From assembly GCF_030316845.1 (NCBI RefSeq), contig NZ_JASZYS010000001.1:186001-250000 (forward strand): DNA of 64,000 bases, read 5' to 3'. Each line of letters begins with the position of its first letter. Position 1 is the stretch's first letter. The stretch is from Variovorax davisae (GTDB lineage: Bacteria > Pseudomonadota > Gammaproteobacteria > Burkholderiales > Burkholderiaceae_C). The position numbers and the translations under genes are program-made. The notes below the pieces were generated by a model. That model was not told the DNA's origin. It did not search any database and was given only the letters and a program-made list of their open reading frames with translations. Shown piece by piece: positions 1-9,149 of this stretch.

Positions 1-950
1 TCCCGCTGTTCGCGCAGAACAACTACCTGATCTCGGTGGCGACGCAGGCCTTCATCATGGCCATCGCCGCGCTCGGCATGAACCTGATCACCGGCTACAC
101 CGGGCAGTTCAACCTCGCGCACGGCGCCTTCATGGCGGTGGGCGCCTACACGGTCGGCATCCTCACGGTCGACCACCAGGTGCCGTTCTGGATCGCCTTC
201 CTGGCGGCCGGCGTGGTGACCGCGGTGCTGGGCTTCTTCATCGGCCTCTTGTCGCTGCGCCTGCGCGGCCACTACTTCTCGATCTTCACGCTGTGCGTGA
301 GCTACATCATGTTCCTGCTGATCGAGAAGTGGGAAAGCCTGACCCACGGGCCGGTCGGCATTATGGGGATCCCGGCGCCGACCGGCATCGGCCCGCTGCA
401 GTTCGGCACGCCGCTCGCGCAGTATTACCTGGTGCTGGCCTTCCTGGTGCTCGGCCTGTGGATCATGTCGCGCATCGTGCGCTCGCTGCTGGGCCGCAGC
501 TTCATGGCGGTGCGCAACAGCGACGACCTGGCCGAGGCGCTGGGCATCGACCTGATGCGCACCAAGACGCTGTCCTTCGTGCTGTCGGTGGTCTACGCCG
601 GCTTCGCGGGCGCGCTGTATGCGGGCCAGGTGCGCTTTCTCGGGCCCGACCTGGCGAGCGAGGCCGTGACCTTCGACCTCGTGATGTTCGTGCTGGTCGG
701 CGGCATCGGCACCTTGCTGGGGCCGCTGCTCGGCACCTTCCTCGTGACCTGGCTGACGCAGAGCCTGCAGTTCCTGCAGGACTACCGCATGGTGGTGTTC
801 GGCCCGGTGCTGATCGCGCTGATCATCTTCCTGCCGGACGGCATCGTCGGCACCTGGCTCAAGCGGCGCGCCCAGCGCGCCGATGCGGCCCAGGCCGCGA
901 AGGCAGCCACCCCGGGCGCCGCGGCGCAGGAGGCGCAGGGCAATGCTTGA
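1..950 (+). CDS. livM: Branched-chain amino acid type ABC transporter permease, LivM family (5' end outside window)
   Basis: Membrane subunit of a HAAT-family importer that would carry branched-chain amino acids or related compounds across the inner membrane. The reading frame is open from base 3, so the start lies upstream and at least 315 residues are visible. The conserved LivM signature GYTGQFNLAHGAFMAVGAY-like segment is present near the beginning, followed by repeated hydrophobic helices and the typical EAA-like loop (residues reading AVRNSDDLAEALGID). The C-terminus is an alanine-rich tail. It overlaps livG by 8 bases, so the two are translationally coupled. The partner permease LivH is expected just left of the window. 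Confidence 0.93.
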   Translation, partial: PLFAQNNYLISVATQAFIMAIAALGMNLITGYTGQFNLAHGAFMAVGAYTVGILTVDHQVPFWIAFLAAGVVTAVLGFFIGLLSLRLRGHYFSIFTLCVSYIMFLLIEKWESLTHGPVGIMGIPAPTGIGPLQFGTPLAQYYLVLAFLVLGLWIMSRIVRSLLGRSFMAVRNSDDLAEALGIDLMRTKTLSFVLSVVYAGFAGALYAGQVRFLGPDLASEAVTFDLVMFVLVGGIGTLLGPLLGTFLVTWLTQSLQFLQDYRMVVFGPVLIALIIFLPDGIVGTWLKRRAQRADAAQAAKAATPGAAAQEAQGNA

Positions 951-1707
951 AATCGAATCGCTGACCAAGCAGTTCTTCGGCCTCACGGCGGTCGACGACA
1001 TCTCGACGCGCTTCGAGCGCGGGCAGGTGAGCGCGATCATCGGGCCCAACGGCGCCGGCAAGACCACCTTCTTCAACCTCGTGGCCGGCACCCACAAGCC
1101 GAGTTCCGGGCGCATCCGCTTCAACGGGCAGGATGTGACCGGCCTGCGCCCCGACCATGTGGCCAGGCTCGGCATCGCGCGCACCTTCCAGACCACGCAC
1201 CTGTTCGACAACGCCACCGTGCTCGACAACCTGATCGTCGGCCATCGGCTGCGCACGAAGTCGGGCCTGTGGGATGTGCTCGCCAACACGCGGCGCTTGC
1301 AGGAAGAAGAACGGCTGTGCCGCGAGAAGGCGCGCGAGGCGCTCGACTTCGTCGGTCTCTCGCATGTGGCGACGCGCATCGCGGCCGACATCACGCAGGA
1401 GGAGCGCAAGCGCGTCGCCTTCGCGCTGGCGCTGGCGACCGACCCCGAACTGCTGCTGCTCGACGAACCGGCCGGCGGCGTGAATCCCGAGGAGACCGTG
1501 GGCCTCGCGGCCCTGATCCGCAAGCTGGTGGACCACGGCAAGACGGTCTGCCTGATCGAGCACAAGATGGACATGATCATGCGACTGGCCGACAAGATCG
1601 TCGTGCTGAACAACGGCGCCAAGATCGCCGAGGGCACGCCGGAGCAGATCCGGCGCGACCCGCAGGTGATCGATGCCTACCTGGGGGTCGACCATGCTGC
1701 GGTTTGA
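943..1707 (+). CDS. livG: Branched-chain amino acid ABC transporter ATP-binding protein, LivG family
   Basis: A 254-residue ATPase that energises import with LivF. The Walker A motif GPNGAGKT lies near residue 38, the signature region reads TQEERKRVAFALAL (a degenerate LSGGQ, as is usual in LivG), and Walker B reads LLLLDEPAGGVNP. The C-terminal extension after the H-loop (IEHKMDMIM) is typical of LivG. I chose the ATG at 943 (MLEIESLTKQF) because homologous proteins begin there; the open frame extends upstream only as arginine-rich sequence antisense-like in composition. It overlaps livM by 8 bases and livF by 14. Confidence 0.94.
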   Translation: MLEIESLTKQFFGLTAVDDISTRFERGQVSAIIGPNGAGKTTFFNLVAGTHKPSSGRIRFNGQDVTGLRPDHVARLGIARTFQTTHLFDNATVLDNLIVGHRLRTKSGLWDVLANTRRLQEEERLCREKAREALDFVGLSHVATRIAADITQEERKRVAFALALATDPELLLLDEPAGGVNPEETVGLAALIRKLVDHGKTVCLIEHKMDMIMRLADKIVVLNNGAKIAEGTPEQIRRDPQVIDAYLGVDHAAV

Positions 1708-2401
1708 AGGCGTCGACCTGCACTACGGCAGCTTCCGCGCGCTCGCCGGCGTGACGCTGCACGCGGCGCCCGGCGAACTGGTGGTGCTGCTGGGCGCCAA
1801 CGGCGCCGGCAAGACCTCGATCTTCATGGCCGCCAGCGGCATCCACAAGCCGAGCGCCGGCAGCATCCGCTTCGGCGAGCAGGAACTGGTCGGCCAGCGC
1901 CCGGCCCAGATCGTCGCCTCGGGCCTGGTGCACTGCCCCGAGGGACGCAAGCTGTTCCCGATGATGTCGGTGAAGAAGAACCTCACGCTCGGCGCCTACG
2001 TGCACCGGCGCGACAGCGCGGGCATCCAGCGCTCGCTCGACGAGGTGTTCGAGCTGTTCCCGATGCTGGCGCAGAAGCAGGACCACCCGGCCGGTTCGCT
2101 CTCGGGCGGCCAGCAGCAGATGGTGGCCATCGGCCGCGCCCTGCTGGGCCGCCCCAAGTTGCTGCTGCTCGACGAGCCCTCGCTGGGCCTGGCGCCGCTG
2201 ATCGTCAAGCAGGTGTTCGAGGTCATCCAGCGCATCAACAAGGCCGGCACCACGGTGCTGCTGGCCGAGCAGAACGCCTATTCGGCCTTGGCGATCGCCG
2301 ACCGCGCCTACGTCATCGAGCGCGGCCGCATCGCGCTCGAAGGCGACCGCGATTCGCTGCTGCACAACGAGGCGGTGCGTGCGGCGTATATCGGCGCCTG
2401 A
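1694..2401 (+). CDS. livF: Branched-chain amino acid ABC transporter ATP-binding protein, LivF family
   Basis: A 235-residue second ATPase of the importer. Walker A reads GANGAGKT, the signature is LSGGQQQM and Walker B is LLLLDEPSLGLAP; the segment CPEGRKLFPMMSV is a LivF hallmark. The ATG at 1694 (MLRFEGVDLHYG) gives the usual LivF N-terminus and overlaps livG by 14 bases. The TGA stop (2399-2401) is also the first three bases of a partial copy of the nested palindromic repeat described separately, so the end of the gene has been set by that element. Confidence 0.94.
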   Translation: MLRFEGVDLHYGSFRALAGVTLHAAPGELVVLLGANGAGKTSIFMAASGIHKPSAGSIRFGEQELVGQRPAQIVASGLVHCPEGRKLFPMMSVKKNLTLGAYVHRRDSAGIQRSLDEVFELFPMLAQKQDHPAGSLSGGQQQMVAIGRALLGRPKLLLLDEPSLGLAPLIVKQVFEVIQRINKAGTTVLLAEQNAYSALAIADRAYVIERGRIALEGDRDSLLHNEAVRAAYIGA

Positions 2402-2478
2402 GACCTTGCGGGACCGACTGAGACTTTGCGGGACAGACCAAGAAACTGCGCAGCAGTTTTTGCTCTGTCCTCAACTGA
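2399..2478. repeat. Nested palindromic intergenic repeat, copy A (plus a 20-base partial copy)
   Basis: A full copy runs from 2419 to about 2478 and is preceded by a 20-base partial copy (2399-2418, TGAGACCTTGCGGGACCGAC). The full copy has an outer stem GGACAGA (2431-2437) pairing with TCTGTCC (2464-2470) and an inner stem AAACTGC (2443-2449) pairing with GCAGTTT (2453-2459) followed by two more T. It closely matches two copies after msrA. The inner hairpin with its T run could act as a transcription terminator between livF and the binding-protein gene. Confidence 0.8.
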
Positions 2479-2512
2479 TTAGAGAAACGTTCAACCACCT
2501 GGAGACACCCCT

Positions 2513-3679
2513 ATGAGCATCACAACAAAAGCCTTGCCCCTCGTCGCCGCCCTCGCAGCGGCCTTCAGCGCCGGCAGCGCCTTCGCGCAGGAAACGGTCA
2601 AGATCGGCTTCACCGGCCCCTTGAGCGGCGGTGCCGCGCTCTACGGCAAGAACGTGGTCAACGGCATGGAGATGGCCATCAAGGAGATCAATGCCGCCGG
2701 CCTCGAGGTCGCCGGCAAGAAGGTCAAGCTCGAACTGGTGGCGCTGGACGACAAGTACGCGCCGGCCGAGGCCGCGATCAACGCCCGCCGGCTGGTGCAG
2801 CAGTACCAGAGCCCGGCGGTGTTCGTGCCGCACTCGGGCGGCATCTACGCGATGCAGGCCTTCAACGAGCAGGAGAAGTTCATCGTGATGGCGTACTCGA
2901 GCACGCCCAAGATCACCGAGACCGGCAACAAGCTCACGATCCGCATCCCGCCGACCTTCAACTCCTACATCGAGCCCTTCACCAGCTACGAGATGAAGAA
3001 GTTCGGCAAGAAGGTCGGCATGCTGCCGGGCGACCACGAATATGCGAAGAACTGGACCCAGCTCTTCGGCCCGGCCTGGGAGAAGGCGGGCGGCACGATC
3101 GCCTCGAACAACCCGATGTCCTACAACCGCTCGGCCGACTTCTACAGCGGCGTGAGCCGGGTGCTGGCCGAGAAGCCCGACGTGCTGTTCGTCGGCGGCC
3201 CGTCGGAGCCGACCGCGCTGGTGGTCAAGCAGGCGCGCGAGCTGGGCTTCAAGGGCGGCTTCCTGATCATGGACCAGGCCAAGCTCGACGAGATGGCCAA
3301 GGTCACGGGCGGCCTGGCGCCGCTGGAAGGCTCGATCGGCGTGCTGCCGGTGTCGTACGACGAAAGAGTCGGCCCCAAGACCTTCGCCGCCGCCTACCGC
3401 AAGGCCTACGGTGCCGACAAGGACCCGACCACCGAGTCTTCCTACAACTACACGCTGACGCACGCGCTGGCCGGCGCCATGAAGCTGGCCGGCACGACCA
3501 CCGATGCGGCCGCGATCCGCGCCAAGATCGGCGAGGCGCTGACCAAGATGCCGACCGACACCAACGCGGGCGGGTTCAAGGGCGTCGACGCCGTGGGCGG
3601 CACGATCGTCGATCCGCTGGTCGCCACGGTCGAGGGCGGCAAGATCAAGCCGGTGAACCTGAGCGACCTGGCAAAGTAG
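2513..3679 (+). CDS. Periplasmic binding protein of the branched-chain amino acid type (LivK/Peripla_BP_6 family)
   Basis: A 388-residue secreted solute-binding protein for the adjacent LivMGF importer. Residues 1-25 form a signal peptide ending in AFAQE. The mature protein opens with VKIGFTGPLSGGAALYGKNVVNGMEMA, the usual type I binding-protein start, and carries the conserved PHSGG-like and SSTPKIT-like ligand-contact segments. A Shine-Dalgarno GGAGA lies at 2501-2505. The repeat hairpin between livF and this gene may let it be expressed at a different level from the ATPases. The ligand cannot be read from sequence; amino acids, amides and aromatic acids are all possible in this family. Confidence 0.9.
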   Translation: MSITTKALPLVAALAAAFSAGSAFAQETVKIGFTGPLSGGAALYGKNVVNGMEMAIKEINAAGLEVAGKKVKLELVALDDKYAPAEAAINARRLVQQYQSPAVFVPHSGGIYAMQAFNEQEKFIVMAYSSTPKITETGNKLTIRIPPTFNSYIEPFTSYEMKKFGKKVGMLPGDHEYAKNWTQLFGPAWEKAGGTIASNNPMSYNRSADFYSGVSRVLAEKPDVLFVGGPSEPTALVVKQARELGFKGGFLIMDQAKLDEMAKVTGGLAPLEGSIGVLPVSYDERVGPKTFAAAYRKAYGADKDPTTESSYNYTLTHALAGAMKLAGTTTDAAAIRAKIGEALTKMPTDTNAGGFKGVDAVGGTIVDPLVATVEGGKIKPVNLSDLAK

Positions 3680-3704
3680 GGCTGTCCGCCGACAGCAGCT
3701 TGGG

Positions 3705-5540
3705 TCAGGGCTCGACGACGTTGAACATCGGCTCGAACTCGTCGAGCATGCCCAGCAGCGCGTAGACCTTGTCGGCGTCGCCGTCGACCGCGATCTGCCC
3801 GGCCGCGATGCCGCTGGTGATCGCGGCGGCGATGCCGGCCTCGTTGGCCAGCAGCTTCGCCAGGCCGTCGCGGCTGACCGCGATCGACGCCTCGGCGGCG
3901 CTCGCGGCGCGGGCGTCGCAGGGCCGGTAGCTGAGGGCGGCGTTGGCCAGCGTCAGCGTCCAGCGCTCCCGCGCATCGACGATGTGCCAGGCCAGGCTCA
4001 TCCGGTGGCCGCTCGCACGCTCCGCGACCAGGCGGATCGCCAGGCAATCCAGGAACATCTCCATCGGCACCGCCTTCAGCAGGTCGTAGCTCATGCTGCG
4101 GCGCCTGGCCGCCGGCACACCGACCCGAAGCTCGCGTGCGGCCAGCAGGTAGGCATTGCGCCAGGTGGCCGATTCGCTGGCGAAGCCGAGCGCCTCGAGC
4201 GCCGCGGCGCATAGCGTGCGCGCGGCCTGGTTGCCGGGGTCGGCGAACACCAGGTGGCTCGCGACCTCGGCGACCCAGCGGTGCTCGCCGCGCTGGAAGT
4301 CGGCCTGGGCGCGTTCGAGCAGCGCGTCGGCGCCGCCCATGTAGGCCACATAGCGCGCGCCGGCTTCGACCGGCGGCAGCGCATGCAGCCGCGACGGATT
4401 GCCGTCGTACCAGCCCAGGTAATGCTGCACCACGGCCTTGACGTTGTGGACCAGCGTGCCGTAGTAGCCCTGCGCATGGTCGACGTCGATCAGTTCGGGC
4501 GGCAGCCGCAGCAGTTCGGCGATTTCGACCGCGGTATGGCCCTGGTTCATGAGCCGCACGGTCTGGTCGTGCACGTACTTGTACAGGTCGCGCTGCTGGG
4601 CGATGAAGCGGGTCAGCGTCTCCTGGCCCCAGGTCGGCCAGTTGTGCTGCGCGAAGACCACGTCGGCATGGGGTGCGAACTCGTGCAGCGCCTCGTCGAG
4701 GTAGCGCGACCAGAGCCGCGCATCGCGCACCTGGGCGCCGCGCAGCGGACACAGGTTGTGCATCGTGTGCTGGCCCAGTTCGGCGAGGTTCAGCGCCCGC
4801 AGCTGCGGAAAGAAGAAGAACATCTCCGCGGGCGCCTCGCTCTCGGGCGCCAAGGCAAAGACGATCTCGATGCCGTCGACCATGTGCCGCTCGCGCTCCT
4901 TCTCGATCGTGCGGGTCGGCGGGATCAGCGTCACGGTGCCGTGCGGCAGGCTCTTGCCGAGGCCGCAGTCGACCTGGCCGCAGACGCCGCGCTGCAGCGT
5001 GCTGCCGAACTGGAACTGCGAGCGGCGCGACATCGCGTTGCCGGCGATCATGTTCTCGGCCACGGTATGCCAGAGGAAGCCGGCCGGCGCGATGATCGGC
5101 ACGCCGCGGCGGATCGCGTCCTGTTCGTCGATGACGCCGCGCACGCCGCCGAAGTGGTCGACGTGGCTGTGGCTGTAGATCACCGCCGTGACCGGCCTGT
5201 CGCCGCGCTGCTCGCGATACAGCCTGAGCGCGGCCGCCGCCGTCTCGGCGCAGGTCAGCGGGTCGATCACGATCACGCCGCGCTCGCCCTCGATGATCGT
5301 CATGTTGGCGAGGTCGAAGCCGCGCACCTGGTAGATGCGCTCGCACACCTCGAACAGGCCGTGCGCCATGTTGCGGCGGGCCTGCTGCCAGAGCCCGGGG
5401 TGGACCGTGGGCGCGGGCTCTTCGGCTTCGAGGAACTCGTAGCCGGCCAGGGTCCAGACGATGCGGCCGGTGGCGTCCCGGATCTCGGCATCGGGCCAGC
5501 TCGCAATGAAACCGCGGGTGGTGGGGTCGGGGTGCTGCAT
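3705..5540 (-). CDS. Alkyl/aryl-sulfatase, class III metallo-beta-lactamase fold (SdsA1/BDS1 family)
   Basis: A 611-residue zinc hydrolase expected to cleave alkyl sulfate esters. The metal-binding motif HSHVDHFGG is at residues 124-132 (His124, His126, Asp128, His129), the segment ESEAPAEM carries the acidic ligands and HTMHNLCPLRG a further histidine. After the lactamase-fold domain come an alkylsulfatase dimerisation segment and a C-terminal SCP2-like domain (about residues 480-611), matching the known three-domain layout and length. No signal peptide is visible, unlike secreted SdsA1, so a cytoplasmic location is suggested. It starts 7 bases after the stop of the Bug-protein gene at 5548-6537, with which it forms an operon. 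Confidence 0.88.
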   Translation of the reverse strand: MQHPDPTTRGFIASWPDAEIRDATGRIVWTLAGYEFLEAEEPAPTVHPGLWQQARRNMAHGLFEVCERIYQVRGFDLANMTIIEGERGVIVIDPLTCAETAAAALRLYREQRGDRPVTAVIYSHSHVDHFGGVRGVIDEQDAIRRGVPIIAPAGFLWHTVAENMIAGNAMSRRSQFQFGSTLQRGVCGQVDCGLGKSLPHGTVTLIPPTRTIEKERERHMVDGIEIVFALAPESEAPAEMFFFFPQLRALNLAELGQHTMHNLCPLRGAQVRDARLWSRYLDEALHEFAPHADVVFAQHNWPTWGQETLTRFIAQQRDLYKYVHDQTVRLMNQGHTAVEIAELLRLPPELIDVDHAQGYYGTLVHNVKAVVQHYLGWYDGNPSRLHALPPVEAGARYVAYMGGADALLERAQADFQRGEHRWVAEVASHLVFADPGNQAARTLCAAALEALGFASESATWRNAYLLAARELRVGVPAARRRSMSYDLLKAVPMEMFLDCLAIRLVAERASGHRMSLAWHIVDARERWTLTLANAALSYRPCDARAASAAEASIAVSRDGLAKLLANEAGIAAAITSGIAAGQIAVDGDADKVYALLGMLDEFEPMFNVVEP

Positions 5541-5547
5541 CTTCGTC

Positions 5548-6537
5548 TCAATCGAGTTTGGCGCCGGAGGCCTTCACGAGCCTTTCCCAGACCGGCCAGG
5601 CCGCCTCGTAGCTCTGGTGGAACTGCTCGGGCGTGCTGCCCATCGGCACCATGCCCAGCATCTCGAAGCGCTTGGCCAGCTCGGGCGAGGCCAGCGCCTG
5701 CTGCGAGGCCTGCTGCAGCCGCGCGACCACCGGCTTCGGCGTGCCGTGCGGCACCGCCAGCGCGAGCCAGCCCGACATGCGGTACTCGGCGTCGGCGAAG
5801 CCCGACTCTGCGAAGGTCGGCAGCGCGGGCCACTGCGGCATGCGCTGCTCGCCGGTGATCGCGATGGCACGCAGCTTGCCGCCGTCGAGGTAGGGCTTGG
5901 CCGAGACGATGCTCGCGAAGGTGAAGCCGAGCTGGCCCCCGACCAGGTCCTGCAGCATCGGCGCCTCGCCCTTGTAGGCCACGTGGGTGATCGCCGTCTT
6001 CCACGACTGCGCCATGTGCGCGCAAGTCAGGTGCGGGTAGGAGCCCGCGCCCCAGGAGCCGCAGTTGCCGCCGGCCGCCGTGGCGCGCATCTCGCGCTGC
6101 AGGTCGGCGACGTTCTGGATCTTCGAGGCCGCCGGCACCAGCAGCATCAGCGGCGCGGTGGCGATCTGCGTCACCAGGTCGAGCTCCTTGCGCGGGTCGT
6201 AGGGCAGCTTCTCGTAGAGGAACTGGTTGGTCAGCAGCGACTGCGTGAGCCCGACCAGCACGGTGTAGCCGTCGGGCGCGGCCTTGGCCACCGCCGCGGT
6301 GCCGAGGATGCCGCCGGCGCCGGGCTTGTTGTCGATGATCACCGGCTGGCCGAGCAGCCGGGTGATCTGCTCGGCCAGCGAGCGCGCCACCACGTCGGTG
6401 CCACCGCCCGCCGCATAGGGCACGACCATCGTCACCGCCTTGCGCGGGTAGTCGGGTGTTTGCGCCTGCGCGCCGGCCTGCCAGCCGATGCCGGCCAGCA
6501 GCAGGGCGGCCAGCTGCCATGTCGATGCCATCTTCAT
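5548..6537 (-). CDS. Bug-family (TctC-like) periplasmic solute-binding protein
   Basis: A 329-residue protein with a signal peptide (MKMASTWQLAALLLAGIGW then AGAQAQ) followed by YPRKAVTMVVPYAAGGGTDVVAR, the standard Bug opening, and DNKPGAGGILG around residue 70. Bug proteins bind carboxylates, and many are orphans without TctA/TctB membrane partners; none is nearby here. The ATG at 6537 is chosen because an AGGAG ribosome site precedes it; the longer upstream frame has none. It precedes the sulfatase gene by 7 bases, which suggests it captures or senses an organosulfate or its product. The LysR gene at 6635 is divergent. Confidence 0.9.
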   Translation of the reverse strand: MKMASTWQLAALLLAGIGWQAGAQAQTPDYPRKAVTMVVPYAAGGGTDVVARSLAEQITRLLGQPVIIDNKPGAGGILGTAAVAKAAPDGYTVLVGLTQSLLTNQFLYEKLPYDPRKELDLVTQIATAPLMLLVPAASKIQNVADLQREMRATAAGGNCGSWGAGSYPHLTCAHMAQSWKTAITHVAYKGEAPMLQDLVGGQLGFTFASIVSAKPYLDGGKLRAIAITGEQRMPQWPALPTFAESGFADAEYRMSGWLALAVPHGTPKPVVARLQQASQQALASPELAKRFEMLGMVPMGSTPEQFHQSYEAAWPVWERLVKASGAKLD

Positions 6538-6634
6538 TGCGTCTCCTGGATGTGTAGCAACGGGCTCATTCTGGGCAAGCTTGAATCTGATGGCCAATGC
6601 AAAATAGGGACTTCAACTTGTACTTCAACGCAAA

Positions 6635-7609
6635 ATGCAGCTGCGCCAGCTCCAGCACCTGGTCGCCTTGGCCGAGCAGGGCAGTTTCGGCCGCGCCGCC
6701 GAAGCCGCGCACCTGACGCAGCCGGCGCTCTCGCGCAGCATCGACAAGCTCGAGGAAGACCTGCAGGCGCGGCTGGTCGACCGCGCCTACGGCCAGGTGC
6801 GCTTCACCGCCGCGGGCGAGCTGGTGCTGGCCCGCGCCCGCGAACTGCTGGCCGACGCCGGCCAGGTCCGGCGCGACGTGCGCATGCTGCAGGGCTTGTC
6901 GACCGGCAGCCTGCAGGTCGGGCTCGGCCCCTTCGCCGCCGGCATGCTGGGCCGGCCGGCCCTGTCGCTGATGGCCCAGCGCCATCCGCAACTGGTGGTG
7001 CGCATCGATGTGGCCGACCCGAATTCACTCAGCGAGCGGCTGCACCGGCGCCAGCTGGACCTGTTCATCGCCGACACCCGCGATCTCAAGAAACAGCCCG
7101 GCCTGCAGTTCAAGCGGCTGCCCAACGTGGCGGCGTCGTTCTTCGTGCGCGAGGGCCATCCGCTGCTCGCGCACGGGGGCGTGACGCTCGACCAGGCAAT
7201 GGACTATCCGGTGGCGAGCCCGAACCTGCCGGCGGCCGTGGCTTCGCACTTCGACAAGCAGGTGAAGCGCGTCGACCGGCCGGTGTTCAACATGGTGTGC
7301 GACGACCTCGGCACCTTGCGGCATCTGGCGCTGACCGCCGACGCCGTGATCCTGGCGCCCGACGCGGTCGGCCTGAACCACGGCACCGAATCCTTGCTGC
7401 GCCTGCGCGTGAAGCGGCTCACCCGCATGCAGACGCACTACAGCATCGTGATGCTGGCCAACCGCACGCTGTCGCCGGCGGCGCTGGCTTTCACCGCGCT
7501 GGTCCACGACATGATGGACCCGGCGGCTGGATCCACGTCTAGCGTTGCGGCAACTGCTCGATCACCGGCGGCGGGGGCGGCACCGGCATCGCCGGCGGCT
7601 GCGGGTTGA
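6635..7609 (+). CDS. LysR-family transcriptional regulator
   Basis: A 324-residue regulator. The N-terminal winged helix (MQLRQLQHLVALAEQGSFG with AAHLTQPALSRSIDKLE) occupies residues 1-60, and a periplasmic-binding-like effector domain follows from about 90. It is divergent from the Bug-sulfatase operon with only 97 bases between the two starts, so control of that operon is likely. The last 25 or so residues are a low-complexity Ala/Pro/Ser tail read antisense through the 3' end of tolC (71-base convergent overlap); the LysR fold itself ends before this tail. Confidence 0.92.
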   Translation: MQLRQLQHLVALAEQGSFGRAAEAAHLTQPALSRSIDKLEEDLQARLVDRAYGQVRFTAAGELVLARARELLADAGQVRRDVRMLQGLSTGSLQVGLGPFAAGMLGRPALSLMAQRHPQLVVRIDVADPNSLSERLHRRQLDLFIADTRDLKKQPGLQFKRLPNVAASFFVREGHPLLAHGGVTLDQAMDYPVASPNLPAAVASHFDKQVKRVDRPVFNMVCDDLGTLRHLALTADAVILAPDAVGLNHGTESLLRLRVKRLTRMQTHYSIVMLANRTLSPAALAFTALVHDMMDPAAGSTSSVAATARSPAAGAAPASPAAAG

Positions 7610-9098
7610 AGGGCGGCGTGACCACCGGCGGCACCACCGGCACGGCCGAGGTGCCCGGGCGCGGCAGCGAGGCCGGCGGCACCGGCACCGGGCTTTGCGT
7701 GGCGGCCGAGGGCTGGGTCGGCGAGGCTTCGCTCTGGACGCTCGCGCGGCCGCCGATCGCCAGCGTGTCGTTGATGGCCTGCAGGTCGTCGGCGCTCAGC
7801 GTGCCGTTGGCCTGGCGCAGCTTCAGGTTGCCCACCAGCACGTTGTAGCGCGCCACCGCCAGGTCGCGCTTGGTCTGGAACAGCTGCGCCTGCGAATTGA
7901 GCACGTCGATGTTGATGCGCACGCCCACTTGGTAGCCGAGCCGGTTGGCGTCGAGTGCGCTCTGGCTGGAGGCTTCGGCCGCTTCGAGCGCCTTCACCTG
8001 GCCGGCGCCCGAAATCAGTCCGAGGTAGGCCGAGCGCGTGGCCTGCGAGACGCTGCGGCGGGTCGACTCCAGCGTCTGGCGCGAGTTCTCCTCCAGCGCC
8101 AGCGTCTCCTTGACGCGGTTCTCGGTCGCGAAGCCCGCGAACAGCGGCATGTTAAACACCAGCGCGATGCTGGCGGCATTGACGCGCACCTTCCCGGTGG
8201 TGGTGCTGGTGGTGCTGCCGTTCGGGTTGTTCGTGACGTTGTAGCCCAGCTGCGCATCGAGCGTGGGCTTGTGGCCGGCCTGGGCCTTCTCGACCTCGAG
8301 CTTCGCGACTTCCAGGCCCAACCGCGCCTGGTCGATCGCCGGGTGGATGTCGTCGGCCTGCGTGACCCAGGCATTGATGTCGGCCGGCTGCACCGGCGGC
8401 AGCGCCACCGGTGCGGCCAGCGGGATCGGCTGGGTGCCGGTGCGGCCGACCAGCTGGTCGAGCACGATCTTCTTGACCTGCAGGTCGTTCTCGGCGGCGA
8501 TCTCCTGCGCCAGCACCAGGTCGTAGCGGGCCTGGGCCTCGCGCGTGTCGGTGATGGTCGATGTGCCGACCTCGAAATTGCGCTTGGCCGAGGCCAGCTG
8601 CTCGGCCACGCCGATCTTCTGCGCCCGCACCAGGGCCAGGCTGTCCTGGCTCGAGAGCACGTCGAAGTAGGCCTGGCTCACGCGCACCACCAGGTCCTGC
8701 TCGGCGATCTTGAGGGTGTCCTCGGCGATGCCGAGCTGCCGCTTGCTCTGCTCCCAGACGGCCCAGTTGGCCGGCCGGTAAAGCGGCTGGGTGGCGTTGA
8801 TGCCGGCGGCCTGCGTCGGGATACCGCGGTTCAGCGAGAGGGTGTCGGTCGACAGCTCCTGGTGGGTGGCCGTGGCATTGGCCGACAACCCGACCGCCGG
8901 CAGGATGCCGGCCTTGGCCTGCGCGGCCCGCGCCAGGTTGGCGTCGTACTGCGCCCGTGCGCCCTGGTAGGTGGCGTCGAAGCCGCGCGCGGCGTCGTAG
9001 AGTTCGATCAGGCTCTGGCCATGGGCCGGCAGCGCGATCGCCGCTGCGAACACGGTCGCGAGCGCTGCCGAAAGAGGAAGAGGCCTGGGCACGGGCAT
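7539..9098 (-). CDS. tolC: TolC family outer membrane efflux protein
   Basis: A 519-residue outer-membrane channel that would dock with the RND pump and fusion protein encoded upstream in the same direction. It has a signal peptide (residues 1-27, ending HGQS), then SLIELYDAARGFDATYQGARAQYDA, a typical TolC start, and two internally similar halves of long helical hairpins. The last 75 residues are a proline-rich tail (PVPPASLPRPGT-like, ending PPPPPVIEQLPQR), longer than in E. coli TolC. A Shine-Dalgarno AAGGA precedes the ATG. It is 51 bases downstream of the rhodanese gene and overlaps the LysR gene tail-to-tail. Confidence 0.93.
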   Translation of the reverse strand: MPVPRPLPLSAALATVFAAAIALPAHGQSLIELYDAARGFDATYQGARAQYDANLARAAQAKAGILPAVGLSANATATHQELSTDTLSLNRGIPTQAAGINATQPLYRPANWAVWEQSKRQLGIAEDTLKIAEQDLVVRVSQAYFDVLSSQDSLALVRAQKIGVAEQLASAKRNFEVGTSTITDTREAQARYDLVLAQEIAAENDLQVKKIVLDQLVGRTGTQPIPLAAPVALPPVQPADINAWVTQADDIHPAIDQARLGLEVAKLEVEKAQAGHKPTLDAQLGYNVTNNPNGSTTSTTTGKVRVNAASIALVFNMPLFAGFATENRVKETLALEENSRQTLESTRRSVSQATRSAYLGLISGAGQVKALEAAEASSQSALDANRLGYQVGVRINIDVLNSQAQLFQTKRDLAVARYNVLVGNLKLRQANGTLSADDLQAINDTLAIGGRASVQSEASPTQPSAATQSPVPVPPASLPRPGTSAVPVVPPVVTPPFNPQPPAMPVPPPPPVIEQLPQR

Positions 9099-9149
9099 GA
9101 AGCGTCCTTGGGGATACGAAAATCGGGGCGGGGCGGCGGCGCGGGCCGC

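Noticed and set aside
3680..3704. Hairpin CTGTC-CGCC-GACAG between the liv binding-protein gene and the sulfatase gene as a terminator
   Set aside because: The stem is only five base pairs and no T run follows on either strand.
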